Assembly: GCA_002840535.1 (NCBI GenBank)
Contig: PHBH01000040.1
Span: forward strand, 1-64,000
Origin: Deltaproteobacteria bacterium HGW-Deltaproteobacteria-15
GTDB taxonomy: Bacteria; Desulfobacterota; DSM-4660; Desulfatiglandales; HGW-15
Reading direction: 5' to 3'
Length of the DNA stretch: 64,000 nucleotides
Shown here: piece after piece, positions 19,301-25,404 of the stretch
Numbering within the stretch: the first letter of the stretch is position 1
How the letters are laid out: each line of letters begins with the position of its first letter
Program-made: the position numbers and the translations under genes
The notes under the pieces: model-generated
Databases searched by the model: none
The model's input: only the letters and a program-made list of their open reading frames with translations
What the model was told of the DNA's origin: nothing

Positions 19301-19968
19301 TCACCTTCAAAGGGCGGCCGACCGGTCAGGATTTCGTAGAGCGTCACTCCAAGAGAGTACAGATCGGCCCGGTAGTCCACGGCGCGGTTCATTCGTCCCG
19401 TCTGCTCCGGTGAAATGTAGGGCAAAGAGCCTTCCAGGCTGTCGGGCTGATGAGGAGACGGGTATTCACACCCTAGTACCGATGAAGTACCGAAATCGAT
19501 CAGTCTGAGCTGCCGGGTAGCTCGATTGAAAAGAATGTTGGTCGGATCGATGCTCTTATGGATGACCTTCTTGCTGTGAACGTCAGCCACGCCTTGCGCC
19601 AGTTGAATCGCCAGATCCAGAAAATCGTTCAGCTGCAGAAGCCCTTTGCCTGCTGCCAAACGCAGGGCCATGGAGGCTTTCAAGGATTCCCCGCCAAAAT
19701 CCTCCAGAACCAATACCAGGGTCTTCTGATGGGGCTCCAGGCCATGAGCCCGAATGACGTTCTTCACATCCCCCAGTTTGCAGAGGATTTCATATTCATG
19801 TTTGTAGCGGTTCCATTCGGGTTTTGAAGGGTCGGTCTGCTTGAGCACCTTGAGGATGAGAGGCTTATGATCCGGTTGCCGAACGGCCCTGTAGATGAGC
19901 GAACTGGGGCTTTCATAGATCTGGTTCAGGATTCGATAATTGCCGATAGTCTTCCCGAGGGGGCGCAT
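16396..19968 (-). CDS. pseudokinase-PAS-PAS-PAS-PocR-histidine kinase
   Basis: A 1190-residue cytoplasmic sensor. Residues about 10-280 are a Ser/Thr-kinase fold with the ATP-binding lysine in LILKVLKQ, IDFG (DFG) and PYISPEQTG, but the catalytic loop reads HKSIDPTN, so the proton-acceptor Asp of HRD/HKD is Ser (AGC codon at about 19546-19548). At about residues 297-316 stands FSGQFHLPQKLYGR, the sequence that in related multidomain kinases leads into an AAA-type ATPase; here it runs straight into PAS domains (about 350-725). Then come a PocR sensory domain with clustered Cys (CEEIV...CMHSH...CLSAGLW, about 740-925), a HisKA (VSHELRNPLG) and a HATPase (DNGIGMD, GTGLGLSIV). The domain loss and the Ser make this a derived family member. 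Confidence 0.92.
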   Translation of the reverse strand: MRPLGKTIGNYRILNQIYESPSSLIYRAVRQPDHKPLILKVLKQTDPSKPEWNRYKHEYEILCKLGDVKNVIRAHGLEPHQKTLVLVLEDFGGESLKASMALRLAAGKGLLQLNDFLDLAIQLAQGVADVHSKKVIHKSIDPTNILFNRATRQLRLIDFGTSSVLGCEYPSPHQPDSLEGSLPYISPEQTGRMNRAVDYRADLYSLGVTLYEILTGRPPFEGDDPLALVHAHLAKVPRPAMDLNPRVPRIVSDMIMRLLAKNAEDRYQSAYGLKADLERCRTALAGLQDDLAEFSFELGSDDFSGQFHLPQKLYGRTAHPTGAKIAQPLPARVETTQSLEAEQALQESAEQFNRILRQSAENYRDLYDEAPIGYTLYDEEGRITRVNRRFLEILGYTAEEMLDRPVWDFVVEREAARELIKAKLAGIEPPSKELERAYRRKDGTVVPVLIEDKIVRDGEGRITGVRSTIHDITERKKAEEALRESAEQYRLITTTSMDGFHIIDRTGRLLDVNEAFCRMLGYSRDELLRMSVPDFEAMESREGVRKHLQRIEESGSDRFETRIRRKDGSIIDVEVSATFMSQSGRQLTFLQDVTERKRAHEELQKAIMVLENSPAVLIRLSADRGFPVEFVSRNVSQFGYTPEELLSGKVPFISMIHPEDRTWLGSEVRKHDKRGDVHFQMEYRLVTKEGKSRWVDDRTMIVRDAHGRAINHEGIILDITERKLAEEALEKRVVALTQPLDSAENIAFEHLFNVSDMQRLQDLFAQACSVAALITNPDGTPITRPSNFSLFCEEIVRKTAKGVQNCMHSHAMIGKHHLNGPDIQLCLSAGLWNAGATITVGGRHIANFLVGQVRNEAQDEETIMEYGREIGADEEPFRAAYRKVPVMPQKQFERVAHVLFAITTQLSTSAYQNVQQARFIADRRRAEEELSKHRDHLEELVRDRTKELEAAQEQLVKRERLSVLGQLTATVSHELRNPLGVIRSSAFYLHERIKDGDQKIQKHLDRIEMQVDICDEIVGELLEYTRGSSSEMIEGEITPWLEKQLAEARGTVGIQLTSVFSNDLPKVFFDGGKMSRVITNLLDNAVHAVRDMTRKAEEEKREYEPKIWVRTARAEGGVVIQVEDNGIGMDEETVRRASEPLFTTKARGTGLGLSIVKKIVEEHDGTLSLESELHGGTKVTLWMPVRERGS

Positions 19969-20076
19969 TATGGTGCTCCGACTCCGAAGGGCTAACCTTT
20001 GGCCTCGATGGGAGAGTTAAGGGTTCTCACGTTCTCTGCCTTCTTCCGTGACCTACCTGGACCAGAGGGACAAGAA

Positions 20077-20105
20077 AGAGTAGCAGGATTGAAAAAATCC
20101 GTCAA
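20077..20105 (-). promoter_or_regulatory. sigma-70 promoter candidate for the large PocR kinase gene
   Basis: On the minus strand TTGACG (20105-20100) is followed after 17 bases by TACTCT (20082-20077), about 110 bases upstream of the kinase start. It would allow transcription independent of the upstream cheW gene. Confidence 0.5.
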
Positions 20106-20122
20106 ATTGAGAGACTTATTGC

Positions 20123-20617
20123 TTAGACGACACCGCCATCCTGAAGAACGCGGTCTATGTCGAGAAGGATCTTCACCCCTCCGGACAACTTTGCCATGCC
20201 TAGGATGTAATCGGTGTTCACCTTCGTTCCAAAGCCCGGCGTCTCTTCAATGTCTTCGGATTTGATGTTGAGAACCTCGGAGACCGAATCCACAATGAGT
20301 CCCACCACGATGGTTCCTGATCCGGAGTCGACCTCGACTACCACGATGCACGTCCGTTCTGTGAATTCGGCGGCATCCACACCAAAGCGCATTCTCAAAT
20401 CCATGACAGGGATCACCTTGCCCCGGAGATTGATGACGCCCTTGACAAAATCCGGGCATCGCGGAACCTTGGTGATAGCCATCATACCGATGATCTCCTT
20501 GATCTTGAGGATCCCGATCCCATAATCCTCATTCGCCAAGGTAAAGGTCAGATACTTTCCTTCCTTCTCTGAGATCCTGCCGATTGCCTGTGCCATGACT
20601 TCTGTTTCCTGCCCCAT
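20123..20617 (-). CDS. cheW: CheW-type chemotaxis/signalling coupling protein (paralogue 1)
   Basis: A 164-residue CheW-domain protein: KYLTFTLANEDYGIGILKIKEIIG, quoted by its core YGIGILKIKEIIG, then VPRCPDFVKGVINLRGKVIPVMDLR and VDSVSEVLNI. CheW couples chemoreceptors to CheA and has no catalytic activity. It is nearly the same as paralogue 2 (21775-22284), differing mostly at the termini, so a recent duplication is likely. AGGAGGTGA precedes the ATG. No cheA or receptor gene is found in the window, so its partners are elsewhere. A sigma-54-type promoter and a large palindrome lie upstream. Confidence 0.93.
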   Translation of the reverse strand: MGQETEVMAQAIGRISEKEGKYLTFTLANEDYGIGILKIKEIIGMMAITKVPRCPDFVKGVINLRGKVIPVMDLRMRFGVDAAEFTERTCIVVVEVDSGSGTIVVGLIVDSVSEVLNIKSEDIEETPGFGTKVNTDYILGMAKLSGGVKILLDIDRVLQDGGVV

Positions 20618-20726
20618 TTCAACTCACCTCCTGATTTTCACTTCTCCTTCTTTCCTTTTCTTTTCCACTGGAGGAGAAGAAAGAGAGAACGATCTGCGAC
20701 CCCAACAAAGACCATCCCTAGTAATC

Positions 20727-20743
20727 TCCAAAATACGTGCCAA
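20727..20743 (-). promoter_or_regulatory. sigma-54 promoter candidate for cheW paralogue 1
   Basis: Minus strand TTGGCACGTATTTTGGA. The -24 block TTGGCACG is a perfect consensus match and the spacing to the -12 TTG is correct; the -12 block has TTGG instead of TTGC. It lies about 110 bases before the ATG and about 100 bases downstream of the palindrome at 20842-20887. Confidence 0.58.
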
Positions 20744-20841
20744 TCTGGAGCAGGTGATCCAGATATCGATCTTCAGCTTTTATGCTAATGAGTTACGTGA
20801 AGTACGGACCGGGCGAGCTTGGTCGATGAATTGGTGTGACT

Positions 20842-20887
20842 GTCTCAATGTTACATTGTGTAGGGTACACATCTGTAATATTGAGAC
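20842..20887. promoter_or_regulatory. 46-bp nested palindrome, probable activator binding site
   Basis: Outer arms GTCTCAATGTTACA and TGTAATATTGAGAC (13 of 14 paired) enclose an inner perfect palindrome TGTGTA-GGG-TACACA. Placed ~100 bp upstream of a sigma-54-type promoter, this is where an NtrC-family enhancer-binding protein would sit. A role as an RNA hairpin after the upstream receiver gene cannot be excluded, although that gene is transcribed away from it. Confidence 0.55.
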
Positions 20888-21047
20888 GGAAGATTGAAAC
20901 TGCCCCTTCTGCAAGCTTCAGGGAATCATCGACCTCCAATGAGACTTTCCATCTGCTCTGCGAAATTCCGCTTTGCTGAAACAGGCTCCCGGGAATGTCT
21001 TTGTCTCTTCATGAAAGGTTTTTAGGCCGGTTGGAGGTATCAAAAAT

Positions 21048-21446
21048 TTAATTGTCCATGACCTTCCTGATCACTTTGCTAAGGCCCACCATATCATAGG
21101 GCTTTGTCACGAACTCTCTTGCACCGATTCCCAGGAATCCTCCGGGAGGCTGTTCATCGGTATATCCGCTGACGACAATGATCCTTGCATCGGGATTCAT
21201 TTTAAGGAGTTGTTCCAGACAGCACCTCCCTCCCATGCCGGGCATGATGAGATCGAGTACGATCAGGGAGATGTCGTCCTTTCCCTCTTTGTAAAGCTGA
21301 AGAGCGCTTTCCCCATCGGACGCCAATATGACTTTGTATCCCATCTTGGAAAGCACGTACTGAGCCACGTCCCTCAGACATTGCTCGTCATCCACCATCA
21401 GGATGCACTCGGTTCCACGCAAACGGCTGTCACGCTCGTTTTCCAC
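21048..21446 (-). CDS. stand-alone response regulator receiver protein
   Basis: A 132-residue single-domain receiver, CheY-like: acidic pair in MVDDEQ, phospho-Asp in VLDLIMPGMGG, Ser in VVSGY and the Lys in VTKPYD. No output domain. Its closest relative in the window is the C-terminal receiver of the hybrid kinase at 14420-16369 (both have the rare GMGG, VxSGY and KPYD blocks), so it probably takes phosphate from the same class of kinase. It lies between two cheW paralogues and has its own sigma-54-like promoter. Confidence 0.92.
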   Translation of the reverse strand: MENERDSRLRGTECILMVDDEQCLRDVAQYVLSKMGYKVILASDGESALQLYKEGKDDISLIVLDLIMPGMGGRCCLEQLLKMNPDARIIVVSGYTDEQPPGGFLGIGAREFVTKPYDMVGLSKVIRKVMDN

Positions 21447-21524
21447 TGGATCCTCTCTCGTCCATTTAATCTCCCTTCAGGCAGTGCCCACACAGGAAAC
21501 ACTAAATCTTTCAGAATGTGACAA

Positions 21525-21541
21525 TTCAATACCCGTGCCGA
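21525..21541 (-). promoter_or_regulatory. sigma-54 promoter candidate for the receiver gene
   Basis: Minus strand TCGGCACGGGTATTGAA: invariant GG at -24 and TTG at -12 with correct spacing; the C of the -12 GC is replaced by A. About 80 bases before the ATG. Confidence 0.48.
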
Positions 21542-21774
21542 TTTAGCTGTTTCGGTGTAAGAATGAGATTCTATTGTATTTATAGGTCCGCAGCGAGGTT
21601 CTGAAGATTCGAGTTCTATGCCCTTGAGCGTCAGGAAATTAGCGTTTTTCGTCGGTTTTCCATCATTTCCGCAAGGGACGAGCCTGAGATCATGAAACCG
21701 TTCCAGTTTCGGATCCCCAAACAGGAAAGGCCGGAAACGCCACGCGCTTTCGGCCTGAGAAGATGCGGCAATAA

Positions 21775-22284
21775 TCAGACGGCATTGAGGCCCGCGATGT
21801 CCTCCACATTGAGTGCCCTGTCGATGTTGAGCAGGATCTTCACCCCGCCCGATATCTTCGCCATGCCCAGGATGTAATCCGTCTCCACCTTTGCACCGAA
21901 GGATGGGGTTTCTTCGATGTCATCGGACTTGATGTTGAGGACCTCGGAGACCGAATCCACGATCAACCCGACCATAATGTTTCCTGACCCGGAATCCACT
22001 TCCACCACCACGATGCACGTCCGTTCGGTGTATTCCGCGGCATCCACGCCAAAACGCATTCTCAGGTCCAGGACAGGGATAACCTTGCCTCTAAGGTTGA
22101 TTACCCCTTTCACAAACTCGGGGCATCGGGGCACCTTGGTGATGGGCATCATGCCGATGATCTCCTTGATCTTCAGAATCCCGATCCCGTAATCCTCGTT
22201 TGCAAGGCTGAAGGTCAGATACTTCCCCTCTTTATCCGACACGTTTTCCACGGACTGTCCCATACTCTTCACTGCTGCACCCAT
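21775..22284 (-). CDS. cheW: CheW-type coupling protein (paralogue 2)
   Basis: A 169-residue CheW-domain protein nearly identical in its core to paralogue 1 (YGIGILKIKEIIG, CPEFVKGVINLRGKVIPVLD, VDSVSEVLNI). The ORF can be opened at a TTG (22290), but the ATG at 22284 with GGAGG nine bases upstream is the better start. A 328-bp gap follows it before the receiver gene, holding that gene's promoter. The existence of two almost equal CheW copies flanking a receiver suggests a duplicated signalling cassette. Confidence 0.93.
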   Translation of the reverse strand: MGAAVKSMGQSVENVSDKEGKYLTFSLANEDYGIGILKIKEIIGMMPITKVPRCPEFVKGVINLRGKVIPVLDLRMRFGVDAAEYTERTCIVVVEVDSGSGNIMVGLIVDSVSEVLNIKSDDIEETPSFGAKVETDYILGMAKISGGVKILLNIDRALNVEDIAGLNAV

Positions 22285-22390
22285 TTTCAATCACCTCCGG
22301 TCTTCATTTTCTTGTCTTTTTATTATGTGGGTCATGGAATGCCATTCATCCTATGAATTCATCACTCTCACTCTCTCCGGCAGAGTCTTC

Positions 22391-22407
22391 GGCACAGGCT
22401 GTGCCAA
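22391..22407 (-). promoter_or_regulatory. sigma-54 promoter candidate for cheW paralogue 2
   Basis: Minus strand TTGGCACAGCCTGTGCC: perfect -24 TTGGCAC, correct spacing, -12 GTGC with the invariant GC. About 107 bases before the ATG. The sequence is also a partial palindrome (GGCACAG/CTGTGCC), so a repressor site is the main alternative. Confidence 0.52.
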
Positions 22408-22493
22408 ACTCCGGGACCGGTTCCTTTCCGTACTCTTCCTCGCAGGCGCTCTCCCTGACTTTTGCTCCTTTGCTCACTTCGAATCTTCCTTCT

Positions 22494-23252
22494 TCAAAGA
22501 AGTCCCTGGGGTTCCTGCAAGACTTTCAGGACGAATATGATGTCCTTCGCACTTCGTTTGCCGTACTGGCACATCGATGTGTTGACCAGAACATCGATCA
22601 TGTCTCCGTTTTTGGCAATTCTCTGTGTCCCTCTCTCGGATACAGCCATTCCCGCAAGAAGCGCGGCCATGTCCATATCGGATTCCTCCTTATCCCATGG
22701 CGGAATGAAAGGCACATATCTTCCCAGAACATCGTCTTCCGTGTATCCAAAGGTTTTGGTGAAGGCCTGATTGATAAAGGTCGTGTTCCCAAAAACATCG
22801 CAGATAACCGTGGGGTCGGTGGATATGTCGAAGAGAGACCGGAACAACAGTTCGCAGTTTTTCCGCTCCTTCTTGGAAGCGCCATGTTCCACCGCCTCTT
22901 GGACGACTCGGCAGATCTCATTCTTGCGAAAGGGCTTCGGAACATATGCAAAGGTCTCATGCCGCAGGGATTCTGCTGCCGACTCGAAAGAGGGGAACGC
23001 GGAAATCACGATGCTCACGCAATCGGGTTGTCTCTCCTTGAGATACCCTATGAACTCCAGCCCATCCTCCCCGTCCGGCAGTATCCGATCGACCACCGCC
23101 GCCTCGAATTCTCTTTCCGATACAAGCGCTCTTGCCTGCTCAGGACGGGAAGCCGTTGCGACTTCGAACCCCGCCTCTATGAGGAATCGCCGGAGGCTAT
23201 ACCGGATGCTCTCCTCATCGTCCAGAACAAGCACACTATGCTTGTCAGACAT
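22494..23252 (-). CDS. response regulator with PAS domain (REC-PAS)
   Basis: A 252-residue protein: receiver domain (residues 5-120; LDDEESIRY, phospho-Asp in VVDRILPDGEDG, Lys in YVPKPF) followed by a PAS domain (about 132-245) with DPTVICDVFGNTTFINQAF. It has no DNA-binding, GGDEF or kinase output, so it may act through protein contacts. GGGAGAGGG precedes the ATG. It lies downstream of the NtrC-type activator gene, separated by 183 bp that hold a sigma-54-like promoter and a palindrome. Confidence 0.88.
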   Translation of the reverse strand: MSDKHSVLVLDDEESIRYSLRRFLIEAGFEVATASRPEQARALVSEREFEAAVVDRILPDGEDGLEFIGYLKERQPDCVSIVISAFPSFESAAESLRHETFAYVPKPFRKNEICRVVQEAVEHGASKKERKNCELLFRSLFDISTDPTVICDVFGNTTFINQAFTKTFGYTEDDVLGRYVPFIPPWDKEESDMDMAALLAGMAVSERGTQRIAKNGDMIDVLVNTSMCQYGKRSAKDIIFVLKVLQEPQGLL

Positions 23253-23296
23253 AACCCTCTCCCTTCAGTCAAACTGGGATATTGCCGCTCTTAGAG

Positions 23297-23313
23297 ATCA
23301 ATTCTCATGCCAG
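23297..23313 (-). promoter_or_regulatory. sigma-54 promoter candidate for the REC-PAS gene
   Basis: Minus strand CTGGCATGAGAATTGAT: -24 CTGGCATG fits the consensus; the -12 block has TTGAT in place of TTGCT. It is 45 bases before the ATG, and a palindrome lies ~105 bases further upstream. Confidence 0.48.
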
Positions 23314-23418
23314 TTTGAAGAGAAGGGAGAGAAGTGAATCTTTTCTGATTAATATCAAGGAGTAGAAGGAGGGGGCGAAACGAAGCCCGCTTGTTTTTCA
23401 ATCAACGGAAATGTCGCA

Positions 23419-23451
23419 TGGTACAGAGTGTAACATTACATTTCTGTACCA
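23419..23451. promoter_or_regulatory. 33-bp palindrome overlapping the activator stop codon, probable enhancer site
   Basis: Perfect 9-bp arms TGGTACAGA and TCTGTACCA flank an inner TGTAA-CA-TTACA palindrome (23429-23440). The site is ~105 bp upstream of the sigma-54-like promoter of the REC-PAS gene and shares TGTTACA/TGTAAC half-sites with the palindrome at 20842-20887, suggesting one regulator reads both. It overlaps the stop codon (23436-23438) of the NtrC-type gene. Confidence 0.55.
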
Positions 23452-25187
23452 CGCGATTCGAACCCATCGGGCAGGGGTATATTGTATTCCTTCAGTTTTC
23501 GATACAGGGTCTGCCTGCTTACTCCAAGGATGCGTGCAGCCCTGGCTTTGTTCCATCCGGACTTTCGTAATGCAGTGGAAATAGCATCAACATCACTTGC
23601 AGGTTCTCGCTTCACGCTCTCGTTCTTCCAGGCAGACCACTTTGCGATCTCGGCAGGAATATGTCTCGGAAGGATGGTCTCTTCATGGCAAAGCACGAAT
23701 GAGTGCTCCAAGGCATGTTCAAGCTCCCTCACGTTGCCGGGCCAGGGATACCTCATGAAGAGTTCCAGGACATCCGCATGAATGCCGAGGATGTTCTTTT
23801 CAAAAACCTTATTGAATCTGGCGCGGAAATGATCGATCAGAAGGGGGATGTCTTCCACCCTCTCTCTGAGGGGCGGAACGGAGATCTCCACGACCTTGAG
23901 CCTGTAGAAGAGATCTTCCCTGAAAGACCCTGCTTTCACGCTTTCCTTCAAGTCCCTGTTCGTGGCTGCGATCACCCGTACATCCGCCTTCAAGGTGGTT
24001 GACTCTCCTACCCTTTCAAACTCCTTCTCCTGGAGAACCCTTAGGAGTTTTAACTGAATGAGAGGCGAGACCTCACCAATTTCATCCAGAAAGATGGTCC
24101 CGCCGTCAGCCATCTGGAAGCGCCCCTTCTTGGCTGCAACTGCGCCGGTAAAGGCCCCTTTCACGTGGCCGAAGAGTTCGCTCTCCAGAAGGGTTTCAGC
24201 CAGGGCCGAGCAGTTCACGCTTACCATCTGCTTCTGGGCACGCGGGCCGCTGTGGTGGAGGGCTTTTGCAACCACTTCTTTTCCGGTGCCGCTCTCTCCC
24301 GTAATGAGAACGGTAGTGTCTGTCTGTCCGAGATCCTCTATCAGCCTGAAGATCTCCTGCATTCGAGTGCTCTTGCCGATAATATTCTTGAAGTGGTAGC
24401 GTTCCTTCAGCTCTCTTTCCAACTCATTCAGTCTCGTGACATCCCTGATGGTCAGCACGGCTCCGGACACGTGATCTTCGCTGTCGAGCAGAGGCGAACC
24501 GTTGAGGACAACCACTCGGCCCGGCTTCACGCTGTAAGTGCACTGAATCCTTTGCTCTCTGATTTCCTCCCTTCTCCCGATGATTTCTTCAATGTCGGAG
24601 AGGCAGGAAATCTGGCACTGAACCATGCCTTCCTTATAGGGTTTCCCAATGATGTCCTCGGGTTTGACTCCGCAGATGTCCGCAGTGGCCTCATTCGCCT
24701 CGATCACACGCATGTCGTTGTCTACTGTGATGATGGCGTCCTTAATGCTTCTGAAAATGGCCTTGAGATTTTTTCGGTACTGCTCCCTTTCCCTTTCTAC
24801 CCGCTCTTTCTCCTCCAGCAGCCTCTTGTGGCCGAGGGCCATCTTTGCCGCTCTGAGAAGCGTCTCCTTTTGCACCGGCTTGGGCAGATAGTCAAAGGCG
24901 CCCTGCCTCACGGATTCCGCAGCGCTGTCTACGTTCGGTTGTCCGGTGATCATGATCACGGGACACGTCATTCCCCTTTTCTTCACTTCCTTCAGGATCT
25001 CCGTGCCCTCATGACCTTCCAGGATGATATCGGCGAAAACCAGGTCTATTTCCCCTACGGAGAGCATCTCCAGTCCGGCAGGGTAGCTCGCAGCGGTGAG
25101 CACTTCGTATCCCTCCCTGGACAGGAAAGTGTTGAACGTAAACCGAATGCCTTCTTCGTCATCCACCACAAGGATTCTGGGTGCCAT
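23436..25187 (-). CDS. NtrC-family sigma-54-dependent response regulator (REC-PAS-AAA-Fis)
   Basis: About 583 residues: receiver (DDEEGIRF, phospho-Asp in VFADIILEG), PAS (about 150-265), sigma-54-interacting AAA domain (about 275-510) with Walker A GESGTGKE, the intact GAFTGA loop that contacts sigma-54, Walker B GGTIFLDEIGE and arginine-rich sensor segments, and a Fis-type helix-turn-helix (GWNKARAARILGVSRQTLYRKL). It should activate sigma-54 promoters when phosphorylated, presumably by the PAS kinase encoded just upstream. An earlier TTG (25211) is in frame, but the ATG at 25187 has GGAG seven bases before it. It is the obvious candidate activator for the -24/-12 promoters found nearby. 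Confidence 0.94.
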   Translation of the reverse strand: MAPRILVVDDEEGIRFTFNTFLSREGYEVLTAASYPAGLEMLSVGEIDLVFADIILEGHEGTEILKEVKKRGMTCPVIMITGQPNVDSAAESVRQGAFDYLPKPVQKETLLRAAKMALGHKRLLEEKERVEREREQYRKNLKAIFRSIKDAIITVDNDMRVIEANEATADICGVKPEDIIGKPYKEGMVQCQISCLSDIEEIIGRREEIREQRIQCTYSVKPGRVVVLNGSPLLDSEDHVSGAVLTIRDVTRLNELERELKERYHFKNIIGKSTRMQEIFRLIEDLGQTDTTVLITGESGTGKEVVAKALHHSGPRAQKQMVSVNCSALAETLLESELFGHVKGAFTGAVAAKKGRFQMADGGTIFLDEIGEVSPLIQLKLLRVLQEKEFERVGESTTLKADVRVIAATNRDLKESVKAGSFREDLFYRLKVVEISVPPLRERVEDIPLLIDHFRARFNKVFEKNILGIHADVLELFMRYPWPGNVRELEHALEHSFVLCHEETILPRHIPAEIAKWSAWKNESVKREPASDVDAISTALRKSGWNKARAARILGVSRQTLYRKLKEYNIPLPDGFESRGTEM

Positions 25188-25280
25188 TTCGCTCCGCCTT
25201 TCAAAAGTCAAGTTATCCGTTGCTTCCGGGGATGAAGTTTCTCTCAGAACCCGATCGACTCCCGCTGGTGTCGTGTATAT

Positions 25281-25330
25281 GAAATGACAGGATATATGTC
25301 ATTTCGACCCCCCCGCCCGCGGGCGGGAGG
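25281..25330. repeat. paired inverted repeats upstream of the sigma-54 activator gene
   Basis: Two adjoining perfect dyads: GAAATGACA (25281-25289) with TGTCATTTC (25297-25305), and a 16-bp palindrome CCCGCCCGCGGGCGGG (25312-25327). The TGTCATTTCGA...GGGAGAAATC context resembles repeated intergenic elements found in many bacterial genomes. It may be a small mobile repeat rather than a control site. Confidence 0.5.
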
Positions 25331-25404
25331 GAGAAATCCTACAATCGGAGGAAGTTACAAAATCCCTCCCGGAGTCTATCCCGTGCGAGTCACGGGAGTT
25401 GAGA

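Noticed and set aside
24165..25235. 356-codon plus-strand ORF
   Set aside because: Antisense to the NtrC-type activator; no support beyond an open frame in a GC-skewed region.
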